Below, one piece after another: positions 38,811-52,572 of a stretch of 64,000 nucleotides of DNA (positions within the stretch are counted from its first letter, which is position 1; the number at the start of each line of letters is the position of its first letter). Below the pieces are notes generated by a model. It was not told where the DNA came from and made no database searches. It worked only from the letters and a program-made list of their open reading frames with translations. The stretch comes from Rotaria sp. Silwood1 (taxonomy: Eukaryota; Rotifera; Eurotatoria; Philodinida; Philodinidae), in assembly GCA_905250075.1 (NCBI GenBank), contig CAJNOP010000002.1, forward strand, positions 3,973,867 to 4,037,866, given 5' to 3'. The translations under genes and the position numbers were made by a program.

Positions 38811-41800
38811 ATTTTATCATTAGAATAACACTACATTCTGTTTTCTATTTCCATTAACTCACATATTACTTATCTTTGTTTGTGTCTAACACCAAGTTGA
38901 CATTACTTTTAGATCTTCTTCTTTGATAAAGTCATTATTAGTTCTCCTTATTCTAATTCAAAATTTAACTTTATATTATCTTTTTGACAAAAGATGATAT
39001 AAGGAAGATATTTTGATTTATGAATTTAAAATAAAACTTCTTCTTTTGAAATAAATGATATGATAAAAACTAAAAATTTTCTTATTATAATTGATTCAAA
39101 CATTTAAAATAGATTAGATATTATTGATTTATTTGATATATCATATAAGAAATAGTCAAATCAAATAATAAAAAAATACTTTCAACTTCATTGATTAATA
39201 AAAGTCATATTAGAAAATATATTATGTGTATTTGTGAATGTAGATCTATTTTTTTTTTTAATTTTTTGAACAATGCTATTACCATTTGAATAAATTAATA
39301 TTGAGTTTGATTTAACTGTTATTGTTGATGCATTAGGTCTATTGGGTGTGATAAATTAAAAGACGAAACTATGATCAAATTTTGACCTTATACATTATTT
39401 TTTTCCTATTCAAATATTAATAGAAAAACTTTGTCAAGTACATCTAAATATGAATAGAAAATATTGAACTATTTATTCTTCAATCACAATATTTTTTGTT
39501 GAGTATGGCATTCAGTTTTACAATCAACTAAGTGAATATATTGCATCGATTGATCCTTGAATTGCTATTCATTTATTTATATTAGGTTTTTAATAACAGA
39601 TTAAGTCTTAATAGAATTTTCTTGTTTGTATTGTTTAGGAAATAATGTTTGAAGAGATTTTTGTTTGATAAATTATTCATATATATATTAAGAATTCTTT
39701 TATCAATCAGAAATTTTGTTTTTTTTTCATGACCTTCTTGATCTGAAATGAAAATAATTCTATTGTATATTATCATTTTCATAATCTATGTTATTTTTCT
39801 CAGAATCTGATTGATACTTATCTTCATTGAATGTTTTCGTGCAAGTAATTGATTGATTGAACAAAGTACTTGCTCATAGGGCAAACATCTATAGAGAAAG
39901 AGTTGAATGAAAAGAAAATTTTTTTTTTTTACAATCATAGTGCCTTTGTATGTATCGATTAATCGTTCAATTTAATTTATTATTTGACCTTGACTAACGA
40001 TCGGAATATTTTGATAAGAATTCAACAAGACAAAAAGGTTTGTTTGTTAAAATAACAACTCAATAGAAAAGCATAAAATGTATTCAATACATTTTTCAAT
40101 TGGTTTTCAAAAAGCATTATTTCAAATCTATGTTGAAAGATAAATATTAAATGAAAATTGTTCTAACGAATAGTACAAGAATATTCTATGTAAATTAGTT
40201 AATAGTATTGCATTTTGTTGTAATTTTATACTTATTTTTAGTTGTTACTTTCGAGGTGAACATTTGAATATAAAGATTGTATGCACTCATATGCTCAAGG
40301 CAATCTTATTGGTAATTTCTATTTAAGTACCGACATTAATCACCACTCTTTTTCCTCTCGAACACGATATACAGATTTTTTATTAAAAAAAAAAAACATG
40401 AGATAAAAGTCTATAAACTCATCGGCTAAACTTTTTGGATTACAGCTAAAAGCTAATTTAATATTTGATGAACATTAGTGAACTTCACTGACTAACTTTT
40501 TTTCAAGTTTATTAGATAAACCAATGTTTTAAGACAATTCATATAAGTCACATGTACTAATAAATCCAATGCTGAAAAATTTTCCAGTCGATTTTTTTCA
40601 TGTTTTTCTCATATCTTATTTTTTAAGTACAAACATCTTATGAATATTTTTTTTTCTATACTACATCATCAGTCTCTTTGATACAAAATAAAAAGCCTAT
40701 CAATACAATGTCTAATCTAGTCACTGGAATCTACAATTAGTCTATCGATCTATCTAAGAAAAAAAAAAAAAAAAAGAATCTCAAGAAGACATCGTATCTA
40801 TCTTGTCTGATGAATGAATAATAATAATGCATATAAGAATAAATTATCGAAGCTATTTCATGACGTCTATACATCATCGACATCTCGTTTCGGATGCATA
40901 AATTAGATTTTTGAACAACAACAACAACAACAACAACACCATTGCAATTGCATTGATGAAAAAAAACGAGGAAGCTTGAGGATGTTCATGACCCCGTATG
41001 TATATGTCAATTCATATTTCTTTCTATTGTCCATCAGATGCTCCGTCGACCCTTCACTAATTTAATCAAACAAACCAGAAAAATGAACTCGACTAACAGT
41101 CAGTGTCGATTTATTCTCATTTTCACTGCAATGACAATCATTCTCATCATTAGATCTTCCATATATATATATATATATACATGGTTAGTACGTTGTAGTA
41201 GATGTGCTTTTTTATTCATTCAATTAGTATATGGAAGCCATTCGCGCTCGATCAGCATCGAGACATTTCCGATTTATCTATGACAATCGACAAAAAAAAA
41301 CGAATTAGTCTGGACTACAACATTGGCGACATTTTTTCTTCCTTTTCAATTTTTTTCCTCTTTGTCTTTTTTATGTCTATCGACATTTCTATTCGACTAA
41401 AATTTGGCTGAGTTCATCTCACACACACGTATTCAATTCATATCTAGTTCCGTGCGACATACACAACTAAATGGAAACATGGTAATAATGGTGAAACGAA
41501 GAAAAGAACTAGTTCACACACATACATTTTTTTTTGTGCGTATAAAAGACTACGCCTTCTGGTGTCTGACTCTTTTTTTTTCTTCTCTCTCTCTCTCTCT
41601 CTCTCGCTTGCTCTCTCATTCTGAAAGAGTGTTCAACCAATTTTTTTTTTAGAGCGAAGAAGGGTGCATAGAAAAGAGAAAGAAACAGAATGTGTTCGGT
41701 CGCGCGCGTATGTCTAAAGGATGCTTCCATCTCAGCACGAGAGTGCACGCAAGAGAGGATAATGGAAAATTAAATAGAAGAGAAGAATAACACTCATCGA

Positions 41801-42302
41801 AAAGAGAGATTGACAAAAAAAAAAAAAAAGTTCAACTAACTTAGTCGGTAAGTAAATTGATGAAACCAACGGGTTCCTTTATTTTTGTTTAATTGAAGAC
41901 TTTTTTTTCTTTTAACACTTTTTCACTAGCGACAATATGAAAGATCATCCAAGAGAAAGTATTCAGCGCACGCTAACATCACCAAAAAATCACTAGAGAC
42001 AGAGAGAAGAAAAAAAGAAGAAGAAATGAGAAACAACGATAGAGAAAAAAGTTGCGGAAGAGTATGAAAAAAAAAAGAAACATGGTCCTTTTCTTAACTT
42101 CTATTTGATGCGCGCATGCTTGATGTCTTTGAAGAATATTCAACTCTCGTCTATGACATTATATGATGACTAAACATGATAATAAGGTTTTCTTTTTTTT
42201 TTTTCTTATGACGACATCATACCTTAAGAAACAACACATACTTAATTAATGTTTCATGTTAGGAAAATTTGAATAAATATTTTTTAGATCAAATCATTGA
42301 AT
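38811..42302. other. Long intergenic region before the CDK5 activator gene
   Basis: 3.5 kb without a supported gene. Contains (CAA)n at about 40917-40936, (TA)n at 41162-41179 and (CT)n at 41583-41605. Frames at 41038-41748 are simple-repeat artefacts. The part from 40.8 kb on is richer in CpG and may carry the CDK5 activator promoter or a 5' exon. Confidence 0.45.
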
Positions 42303-44214
42303 ATGGGTAATGTATCACCACGTCAATCAAAATCTTGTCATGATGAACTTAATAATCATCATTCATTATCATCATCATCATCATCAACAACAACAACAGC
42401 AACAACAACAACCACAACACCCAATCGTTCATCATGGAAAAAACAATTACAAATAATAAATGATACATTAAATATAAAAAAATTTTCTTTACGTCATTCA
42501 CATCGAAGAAATAGACGTTATAGAACAACTATTGATGAAAATAATCATCATAAATTATCAACATCATTAACAACACAAAATTTTCGTGATTTAATGAAAA
42601 AAAATTGTGAAAAATCAAATAAAGAAAACCATATTTCAAAAAAATTACAACAAGAATTTAATCATGAACGACAGATGAATTTTAAAAAATCATTTAGTCT
42701 TTTTTCCATTAAACAACCATTGAATGATTCAACTAATAAACAAATTATGACAAAATCAATTAATAATACAACAAATACTATTCAAGATAAGCAAGAAGAC
42801 CAACAACAATCATTATTGAACAGTAGAACAAAAAATTCAAATAATATAATTTCTCAAAAACAACAAGAATCATTAACAATTCAAGAAAACCAAACAACAG
42901 ATACTCTGAATCAACATAAACAGCAATATCCATATGACATTAGAACAGGTGAATAGATCAGATGTAGTACTAGGCTATAATTAATATTCTCTTATACTAT
43001 CAATCTATAATTATTCGTTTCTTGAATCTTGATTTTTTTTTTGTAGTACTTTTTGTTTGAAATTGACAGGAAGTTAATCACAGTATGTAATTAATTCAAT
43101 TGGAAGGCAAATCAATTTATTTGTAAGAATATAGACATTGTAATTTTGGAGAACGATCAAAAGAATTCTCTCGTTTTTTTTTTTTTTTTTTATTCATAAT
43201 TTCCTTGAGAATACTTTTTAGTAGTTTAAAAAAAAAAGAGAGAATCGACATATGTCGTGCTTATAAATCACTTTCCCCAGAGTGATTTGGAATTCAAATA
43301 TCTATTTGATTTGGTGAGAGGTAACCAAGTATGAATAGATATATTATATAATACATATTGAATAACGTAATCAGTAATAATAAAAAAAAAGTGGATTGTT
43401 CCTTCGTTACAAATGCATCCGAGACTTCTCATGACTCGAATAGAACAATTAAAAATGCCCGGACTGAATACTCTTATTATCCAAGTCAGGAATTCCGGTT
43501 TATGTATATGTTATATCTTTTTTTTTTCTTTCTTTAGTTTCAAATACGGTAGTAAATAAACGTTATTCAGCATTTGTTCCACTCTCATATCATTTACCAA
43601 AATCTCAATCACAATATTATAATCAAAGTCATCGAACTCAATTGTCTTCCTATACAAAAATAAATAATAATTTATCATCAAGTACAAAAAATGTTCGTAT
43701 AATAGAAAAACATACAACTCATAAAACAATAATTCAAGCATCAACAAATGAATTATTAAGATGTTTAGGTGAATATTTATGTTCATGTTGTTCGCATTTA
43801 TTACCAATACTTGATCCAACAGATTGTATTTTATGGATAAAAAGTGCTGATCGTCAATTGATATTACAAGGTTGGCAAGAACAAGTATTTGTTAATCCTG
43901 CTAATATTGTTTTTGTTTATTTACTTGTACGTGAAACATTAACATATATTGTACCATCAACAACAATTAAAAGTGTTACTGAATTACATGCTATTGTTTT
44001 AACATGTCTTTATTTAGCATTCAGTTATATGGGAAATGAAATAACATATCCATTAAAACCTTTTGTCACTGATGATGAAACACGTGAAGCTTTTTGGCAA
44101 CGTATTGTTTTATTAATGGGACAATTAAGTTCAAAAATGTTAGCAATTAATCAAAATCCGAAATTTTTTACTGAATGTTTTTCAGAATTAAAAACTTATG
44201 ATCTAGTCCGCTAG
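42303..44214 (+). CDS. CDK5R1: Cyclin-dependent kinase 5 activator (p35 family)
   Basis: Binds and activates CDK5, chiefly in neurons. Exons 42303-42948 and 43538-44214 give 440 residues. The true start is the ATG at 42303; the frame upstream opens only with TTG. The N-terminus MGNVSPRQ puts Gly at position 2, matching the myristoylation site of p35, though Ser sits at 5 rather than 6. Residues about 30-250 are polar, Ser/Thr/Gln-rich and poorly conserved. The activating cyclin-like domain (about 280-435) is clear: QASTNELLRCLGEYLCSCC, ILWIKSADRQLILQGWQEQ, LTCLYLAFSYMGNEITYPLK and SSKMLAINQNPKFFTECFSE. The gene ends TAG only 58 bp before the MED30 stop on the other strand. Confidence 0.93.
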
Positions 44215-44272
44215 TTAATTTTGTTTTTTTTTTATTAGTGCAATAAAGAATAATAATAATAAAAAAAAAAAA

Positions 44273-44806
44273 TCATTTTTCTTGTGTATTAGCATTGTTC
44301 ATCAATGTATTATTCGTTCCATCATAACGTAAATCAATCATTGTATTTATTTGATAAGTTATATCACGTATTGTATCAATAATAATTTTTAATTGATTTT
44401 GTTTTTCATTAAGAATTTCTTCATAGATTGACTTTTGTTTTAATAAACGTGATAATTCTGGACTATTTGTTGTTGTTGTTGCTGTTGATTCACGTGTTAA
44501 AACATATTCATGAATTTCACGAAGACGTACAAATAAATGTCTTAAAGAATTCAATTGTGATGTTATTTCATTTAATAATGTTTCAAAACGTGTACGTTTT
44601 TCAGCCAGATTTTGTGCTTGATGTTGTTGAAGATTTGGATGATGTGTTATTGGACGTGTTAATTGATAAAGCCATAAACAGATTTCTGTTGGTTTACTAA
44701 CTAATTCTTGAACTGTTTCTTGACATTGACGAATACATGCAAGACGAGTTAATGGTTCCGATTGACCACTACCACCAAGTTTCAATGATGATGATGATGA
44801 AAGCAT
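44273..44806 (-). CDS. MED30: Mediator complex subunit 30
   Basis: A metazoan-specific subunit of the Mediator coactivator. The coding part is one exon of 177 residues from ATG 44806 (MLSSSSSLKLGG). An acceptor-like CTAG just upstream at about 44819-44822 suggests a 5' non-coding exon. It matches MED30 in order: RQCQETVQELVSKPTEICLW, then a coiled-coil stretch (LNSLRHLFVRLREIHEYV), a linker, and LKIIIDTIRDITYQINTMID near the end. The human protein is 178 residues, so length agrees. It is tail to tail with the CDK5 activator, so the two 3' untranslated regions very probably overlap. Confidence 0.88.
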   Translation of the reverse strand: MLSSSSSLKLGGSGQSEPLTRLACIRQCQETVQELVSKPTEICLWLYQLTRPITHHPNLQQHQAQNLAEKRTRFETLLNEITSQLNSLRHLFVRLREIHEYVLTRESTATTTTNSPELSRLLKQKSIYEEILNEKQNQLKIIIDTIRDITYQINTMIDLRYDGTNNTLMNNANTQEK

Positions 44807-46612
44807 TTTAATAATATCTAGAATGAAAATATGAAAATATAACAGAATTATCATTAAGAATACCTTTGTCCATCTTACTCTTGTCGGTCATTTCTGGTTC
44901 TCAAAGTGGATAAAAACTGATTCGTATGAAATTTTTCTCACAGATAGATAAAACTGATTTTCCATAGGTCCACATCAAGCCAGTTTACAAATATCGTCTA
45001 ATTTTTGTCTGATTGGACTGAAAATTTATTGTATATATATCTGAGTAGTGGTTTTGAGCTTTTTCAAAAATCTGGATTTCTTTGGTTTTTTTTTTTATGA
45101 GAGAAATGCATAAAGGTTTGGATCCAAAACTGGAGTACTGGTATTCAGGACTTTATAAGCTCGGATACGAAGTTCACAAACGGAACCGACGAACATTACA
45201 TCTGCAAAATACTTACAAATATCCATCATCCAAAATTCAGCCCAATCGAACAAAGTCTGACGGAGACCCTAAACGGACTCGATGTAGTTTTATGGAAAAT
45301 CGGACTTTTTCTGAAAATTTTGTTTATAACTTTATTCTCGAACACCTGTCTCCTTATTCGAAATGTTCTCTATCTGTGATGATAATATATTTCGGATCTG
45401 TTGTACCTGTCAGGAGAACTAGAAATGGTGTTAAAAAAAAAAAAGAGGAGGCGAAGTTCCTGTAAACTCTAACGTGTAAATATTATTACTCATGAACGCT
45501 TAATTAAGTCTCAAAATAAAAAACAGAAAATGCAATGAAATAGTAAAAATTCATTAAAATTAAGTATGCTTATCTCTATTTTTAGTACGTACGTCATCTT
45601 GGTTGACAAAGATGTTATTAATCATACTCACTGCCACTAAATATTTAAAGACGGTGATTTTCTTGTTATATTTTTTACAACTGCAATCAACATGAAATTA
45701 TATTGCATGTTTTATTTTCTAGCGGAATAAAAAATAAAAGATAATGCTATTTATTAGTAATGTGAAATTATCAATTTGATTATAAAACTTACCCTTATTA
45801 TATACAGAGTAATCTATTTGATGCGAAAAACAACATAATAATAAATAATTTTTATTTTAAAATATGTCATTAATAGTAGATTAGTTTTCAGTTCATCAAG
45901 CACTATCATTAAAGTAATTTTTCGAGATGATTACTTTTTTTTTTTTTTATGAAACCATTTAAGTCTCAAATACTTTCTTTTTTTCAGATACTTCTTATTA
46001 AAAAAAAAATAAGAGTGTCAAATACAAGGTCGTTTTTTTTCTTGTTCTATGTTTAGTTGGCTTTATTTCTAGAATGAGATTTGATGTATAATAGAAAAGT
46101 GAATTATGCAATGGCAACAATGCATCTCATGTAACGGTTGAGTCACATTCAATTTATGAATCAAACGCAACACAATTCAATTCATAATTAATGACAAGGC
46201 ATATTTAACTATTATCTTTCTATGAAACAATGTACTTTAATTAGCCGCTTTAATTGAGTTGTCTAATGGCATCAATTATTTTTCACAGATTAAAGAAAAA
46301 AAATAACTTTCATGAAGAAACAAATATTGATCTAAATTGTGTTCGATTATTTCATAATAAATACAACAAAAAATGGAGCATTTCTGTATAATGATGGATT
46401 TAGATGGGAGCACTCGACACTATCGTTTCTCGTTTCTGACATTTTCTTTCAAATTTCTCTTAACTACAAACGCTCAACAGTTACTCGATACGATTTTCAA
46501 TTGACTTCAAAATACGTATTAGAACTATGAGTGACCCTTCTTTCTTCTTTTCCCAAAATCTTAGATTCGCTTCTGTTTCTACAATAGAGATTTCAGTGTT
46601 ATGACATAACAG
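44807..46612. other. Intergenic region with an unrecognised 127-codon frame
   Basis: AT-rich. The frame at 45082-45465 (127 codons) contains a Lys/Arg-rich stretch and hits no family I know; it could be a TE relic or chance. Nothing else recognised. Confidence 0.35.
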
Positions 46613-47243
46613 TGTTCTAAGTAGATGTTCATTCACATAGCAAATATGTTCTTCTGATTAATAGTCGCACCAAAACTAAAGAAGAATGGGTATAATTCTA
46701 GTAACATGACAATGGTAACAGCTAGTGATCGAAAGTTTTCAGCAATCGAAAGAAGAGAATTTTGGAAGTCTTTTTGTCTGATACTATACAAGACACAATT
46801 ATTTGAAAACTCATTATCTTCGAGGAAAACTTTTAAAAATGCATGAAAATGATATTTCACTTCAAGAAAATTTCCTTTAAATCATCGGAATTCTGTGTAA
46901 TTTCACCAAGTAGATATTTGAATTTGTTTTCCCAAATTTCAGATATGAGAAGATAACCGTCTGAGTGGTTTCTCGAACTACAGATATGAATCTCTCCTAT
47001 CTAAAGAACATGTCGAAATCAAAATGATATCAAAACAGAACACCATTTTCATGCATTTTTTACAATGTGTTGCCAAGATAATAGATTTTTTTTTTAAATA
47101 ATTTTGTCTTATATCGTATTAAAATAAAAAGCCTTTCAACATTCTCTTCTCCGAATTGCTGAAAATTGCAGGTCACTAAGTGTTTCCGTTGTAGAATTAT
47201 TGAGTTAACACACATCGTTCACGTGTGAACATTAATTAGAACA
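46613..47243. mobile_element. Foldback element B, same family as element A
   Basis: Diverged inverted arms: about 46613-46870 and 47010-47243. Ends read TGTTCTAA...TGTTCA against the complement of TGAACATTAATTAGAACA. Internal arm landmarks TTTTCAGCAAT, AGACA...ATTATT and AAAATGCATGAAAATG are shared with element A at 20.2-21.3 kb. No coding capacity. Confidence 0.78.
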
Positions 47244-48281
47244 GACATATCGACAGCTACGATAGATGTTTCTTTTATGGAACAAAATGTTTTCATTTAT
47301 GCGAAACTATAACGAGATGTATTCTAAAGACACAATGAAAACTGAGAAAGTATTTTTGAAAAAAATTTTTTTTTCATACTATAAGCCTGGATTCTTCTTC
47401 TATATATATAAATTGGTTGGTGCAGAACTGTATGAGAGTAAGATGGCGTATTTAGTCTGAAGTAATACCTAATAGTATTATCTATATGAATGAAATGACG
47501 AAAGAGTATGGTATTTTAACAATTTTGCTTAATTCATTTGATTCTAAATTTGGTATACATATGGATTACATCACTGGGTTTTTCTGGAAGTACTTAGAAA
47601 TTTTATATCATACGAACATTTGTCTGAACTGGAATATTCCATCTAAGATGTCTGTTCTTTTTCTAAGTAATCTATATAGAAAAATAACATATTTAAATAC
47701 TTCCTAAATTCATAATAAAACATTAGATTTCATATATATATACTTTCCTTTGTCTGTCAAGAAAAACTTCATAATTTCAATTGGCAAAATATTTTCCAAT
47801 AAAATATGGTGTTTGTTAGTGACATCTTTTATACTTAATCAAAAACTTTTGAACAAAAACTTTTAATTTTAATTTATTACAATCAATAAATCAGTTTTTA
47901 AACAACTTATATATATTGTAAAAATAAAAAAACAAATTTGATTTGTCTTGTCATTAACGTCAACAATGGTAGCGTTCAAAAAGAAGAAAACAAACAAAAT
48001 GTAAGAACAAAAAAGTACAAGTTCTAACTTCGTTGTTTTTTTTTTTGCTTGTTTCTAGATCAATTTAAATGCTTTTGGTAGAACTGATTTGCCGTACTCT
48101 ATCATCATTTCTCAATTGATTCTGTAAATCCTTGTTTTGTTTTTTTTTAATAAACATTTCTGTGTATATTTTTATCATTGGTATATTTTTTTTGTTGTTA
48201 CGAATTTGATTATTGATCGTACACATCGTTTTAATCGTCGAATATAAATCGATCTTGATCGATGTTCGTCGTTTTTCTCTA
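47244..48281. other. Intergenic region before WTAP
   Basis: AT-rich. Short frames at 47266-47460 and 47486-47707 have no recognisable content. The last 250 bp should include the WTAP promoter. Confidence 0.4.
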
Positions 48282-49629
48282 ATGGACATACCTAATAATC
48301 TAAGTAATTCCAATACCATAACATCATCAACAAATCCACCAAAACGTGTTCGACTTGAAAGTGACGATTGGATTGATAAAGCACCACGATCACGTCTATT
48401 AGAACGTTGGAAAGAACAAGATTCATATATTGATTATTTAGAATTACGTTTACATCAATTACAACAATCTATTGAATCGAATGAACGTTTACGTGAAAAA
48501 GAAGCTGAATGTAAAAAATTAAAATCTATGCTTAATTATCGATTTTTATCTAAAACAACACAACAACAATCATTGGTATGATAGAGAAAAAAAAAAGCAG
48601 CATATAGAATATAAGGATAAATATATATTTGAATTTATTTTTCTATTATTTCAAAGGATCAAATGCGTGATATGATGCAAACACCATCATTAAGTCGTCT
48701 TAGACAAACATATTTAGATCCATCAATTAATCTTATATATGGACGAATGCGTGATGAAATTGAACAAAGTCGTAAAGCTTGTGATGAAGCACAAAATGAA
48801 TTACATTCATGGCAATTTACACCAGATAGGTACGTATTTCTTGGATAAATAACTGATTCAATTTGTTTTTTTTTTTTTTTTTTTTTTATTTTGATTAGTA
48901 AAACTGGTAAAATGCTCATGGCTCGATGTAAAAAATTACTTGAAGAAAATGAACAATTAGGAAAAATTGTTTCATCAGATAATGTTGCTAAACTTGAAGG
49001 TGAAATAGCTTTACAAAATCAACTATTATCAAATATGAAAGATACACAAAAAGGTATATAAAATATTTTTGAATAATTTTCATATATATTTAATTTTCAA
49101 AATAGATTATGAAGATATCGTATTAGATATGGATACAAATATGGATGCAATGTCAAGTACATTACTTCATATGCGTCAACAATTAACTGATTCTCATCAA
49201 CAAATAACTCTATTAAGTGAAGAAAATGCTCGTTTAAAAAATCTTTATCAATCAACAAATAAATCTCTAATTACACCAAATGGAACTATTCATACAGATT
49301 CATCATCAATTATATCGACAATGACAAATATAAATAATAATAATAATAAATTATCACAGAAACGATCACATTCATCAAATAGGACTACACAAAATGTCGC
49401 CACGACAAATAAATTAAAAACAACAACTAATTTATATGATTTAGATGAAACAATTTCGTCACCACTAGTACCACCACCATCATCATCATCACATGAGATG
49501 ATGGATGTAGAATCTAATACATCGACATCAATGAACAGTACTAATAATAACAATAATAATAATAATAATAATAATGAACATCTGAAAAGGACTAATACGC
49601 TTGAAAATGGAATTAATGTTACAAGTTAA
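48282..49629 (+). CDS. WTAP: WTAP / Fl(2)d, regulatory subunit of the m6A writer
   Basis: Targets the METTL3-METTL14 methyltransferase to nuclear speckles and affects splicing. Exons 48282-48575, 48657-48829, 48899-49053 and 49106-49629 give 381 residues. The start is the first in-frame ATG (MDIPNNLSN) and is followed by the PPKRVRLE basic motif typical of WTAP. The coiled-coil core is conserved: LLERWKEQDSYIDYLELRLH, SLSRLRQTYLDPSINLIYGR, QNELHSWQFTPDSKTGKMLM, CKKLLEENEQLG and LEGEIALQNQLLSN, then MSSTLLHMRQQL. The C-terminal 150 residues are Ser/Thr/Asn-rich with an Asn run coded by AAT repeats. Confidence 0.94.
49542..49573 (+). repeat. AAT/AAC repeat coding for Asn in WTAP
   Basis: A run of AAT and AAC codons gives about eleven consecutive Asn near the C-terminus of WTAP. 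Confidence 0.85.
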
Positions 49630-51705
49630 AAAAAGGAAAAGAACGGGACTTTCTATTGAGAGAATGTACATATAAATAAGAAAGTGTATAGATTTAGATT
49701 TTGCCTCGAACAAAAGAGGAATATATTAAATTATGTGATAGGGAACTAACAAAAACAAATCCACTCAACTTTATTTATTATTTCTCTCTTCATGTTTTAT
49801 CTCGTCAAGTCCCCGGTATTTGTTTGTTTGTTTGTTTGTTTTTTTTCTGACGATTATGATGATGATGATGTCCTATTCTTTTCTTCTTTTTCTTCTTCTT
49901 TTGTGTTGTAATAGAGATCTATGTATTTAGTCGACTATGTCCTTTCCTTGTCATTGCATATATTCGATGGCGCTTGTGTGTTGATGACACTCTCTTTGGT
50001 TTTTTTTTCTCTGTTGTCATTTATGTGTCTTTCTGTTGATTTTTCTTTTTGACTTGGACAAAGCAAAAACATTTAAAAAAAAAATTATACGAAAGAAAAA
50101 AAACAAGAGATCAATCCTAATTTCTGTCTTATATCAATGATGACCAAAGATAAATATACATCTATTTTTCATGTGGTTAATACTATTAAAAACAACATGG
50201 AAAAATACACCAATTTTGGTATTTGAATAAAACCATCTAGACATTGATAATGTATTTAAACTTCGATTAAATAATGTATAGTAGTAGACAAATGTCTCTA
50301 TTCCAACCGATCTCAACCACTGTATGTGCTGGAGAGCTGAATATTTGTACATATATACTCCATTAAGAATGTAGGCCATTAACATTGTGACATCATCATT
50401 GCTTAATGACAAAGAGAGGTATGATGGATGATACCTATTTGTTGTTCTAAGCATTATAACTTTAAAATTCTATACAGCTTATCAAGAAAAATATTTATTA
50501 ATTTTTGATATTTTTACATATCACTGAAGTCTCGTCTATGAACTCTCTTCATCTAAAAAAGATGAGTTCATTTGCTTGAATATTAATATTTCTGAATCGT
50601 TGGAATGACCAAGTTGATCATTTATGTTTCGTTTCTCTTTAGTGCAAGATTCGCTTCTAAATTTGTACTTAATATTTATGTGTCTAACTGAAGACAAAAC
50701 TTCTCGAAAAGTTTGAACTCGTTTGATTAAAGTATCACTGAGATATTGATCTTTGACACGCAGTAGGTCATTTCTTTCCACAACAATAAACACAGTAAAA
50801 TGTGTATAGTTTTTGAAAGGATTGATGAACTTATATGAAATTAGTGATGTAGATAACTGGGCATAGCATTACATATTGAGGAACTGATAGACATAGAATA
50901 CTCTTCTTTTTCATGCTAATGAAATTGACAACAAAAATAGGCTTCATGGATAATAGCTTCTTTTATAATTAGGCAATAATAGCGTTGCAATACACATTAC
51001 CTAGAGTTTCGATGAAGCATGTTTTTACAAATGTTTATACTTTCAGTACATAAAATAGTCGAGATCAATTTAGGTGAAGATATTTGTTCATTAATGTTTA
51101 TACGTACTGATGATTTATAGAAATAAGAAGCATTTCAAAGTGGTTTTTCATACCTTCTGTTCTTTAGAAACAGAGATCTAAATTGACGATTTATATGGTA
51201 AATATTGTATTCAATCAAACATTATTAGAAGTGAATCATGACTATTTCATAATGAACAACTTTAATCAATCTCTTGAAAATCATGAGGATCATATCAACA
51301 CAATGAATAGTTTTTCGTCGCTCTCTATACTTGCTATAAAATACTGATCTATTCATTAAGATTTTAGCACATTCAGTTGAATAAAAACATCAATGTATAG
51401 AGTTGCTGATTTACTCCATCATCCATTATATAAGGTAGAAAAAGAAACATACTAGTATGACGTCATATAGCATGTCCTATTTTCATGAAAAATTTTATTG
51501 CAAATTCCATTCGACATCAATTTAATATTTCAATATTGTTTTATGTAACTATCTAATAAATTTCAGGAGATTTTTCAACTTTATATTTCACTTCTAATTA
51601 GATAAACTTGCATCTAAACCTCTAGTGTTCTTTTTTATTGAATAAAAGTGTTCATTATATAAGATGTAATAAAGTATTTAAAGAAAAAAACTAATGTTCT
51701 TTAAG
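49630..51705. other. Intergenic region between WTAP and the DUF4139 gene
   Basis: AT-rich, with T-rich tracts right after WTAP. Minus-strand frames at 50134-50454 and 50536-50793 are not convincing. Nothing else recognised. Confidence 0.4.
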
Positions 51706-52562
51706 TTAGTTGACTACTTCAAACTTATACGAAGTTGTTTTCTCTTCACCAGATGCTAATGTAAATGTAGCTTTAATTGTCGAACCATCTTGTGTAAAAT
51801 TTGTAGTACTTTTCATTAATTTTAGTGATTGACCATGGAACCGTTGTTGATACTCAATATTAACTGGACGATTCTTGTAATTTTTCAATGTCAAAGCAAG
51901 ATCGTATGTTGATTGTGTTCGTGTTTGTTTCACACTGTAATATGAAGTTGTTACATTAGTCGTATATGAAGAGACTAATGTTGCATTTTCTTTGTAGACT
52001 ATATCAGCATCTTTACCAACGGAAAATTCATGTTTGTTTTTAGCAGCTATATCTGGTAGAGATGTTTCACCAACAAGACGATCAGATTCACGTATAATAC
52101 AATTACCACTTGAAAGAAAACGGTCAGATGAAAGACGATATGCACGTTCGGCTTTACCATTTACATTTCCAGCACCATAGAAGTATTTTGAAATAGAAGC
52201 ATATCGTTCCACAGTTACTCGTGGACGAAACATTGGTAAAAGATAATTTGTTTTAGCATCAATTGAAATTGGTTCACTGATAGCAAATACATATAAACCG
52301 GATACTTCTTCTCCTTGTCCAACCGATGGAGGGGGTGGTGGACCAGCCATACCTCCAGCGGCTTCTGAGTAACTATCAGAAACCTTGGCATAGCTTGTTG
52401 GCATATACTGGTACACTCCATACATTTGTAAGTTAATATCACCGCCTAAAAGTTCTGCAGATTCAATATCAACTTTTGATTGTCCATCATTTCGAATATC
52501 AGCCATAGCAATGAGAGTTGCAGGTTTCACATTCTCAAATAAATTCAATTGATAACGTGTTT
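51706..52562 (-). CDS. DUF4139-domain protein, C-terminal part, cut by assembly gap
   Basis: The open frame runs from the gap at 52563 to the stop at 51706, about 285 residues. It matches the C-terminal DUF4139 fold seen in C. elegans F37C4.5 and bacterial relatives: a beta-rich stretch with RLSSDRFLSSGNCIIRES, VGETSLPD, and FSVGKDADIVYKE, then LALTLKNYKNRPVNIEYQQ and a YKFEVVN end. A Pro-rich loop (GGMAGPPPPPSVGQG) lies in the first third. The usual N-terminal DUF4140 and coiled-coil part should lie upstream but is not found beyond the gap. No function is established for the family; cell-surface or secreted roles are guesses. Confidence 0.8.
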
Positions 52563-52572
52563 NNNNNNNNNN
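52563..52572. other. Assembly gap (ten N)
   Basis: Ten N interrupt the DUF4139 gene. The true size is unknown. Sequence on the right does not continue the gene. Confidence 1.

Noticed and set aside
41038-41748. Overlapping frames upstream of the CDK5 activator
   Set aside because: They follow TA and CT repeats and A/T tracts and show no domain.
45082-45465. 127-codon frame between MED30 and foldback B
   Set aside because: It has normal-looking composition but no recognised motif, no splice partners and no start context; kept only as a note in the spacer.
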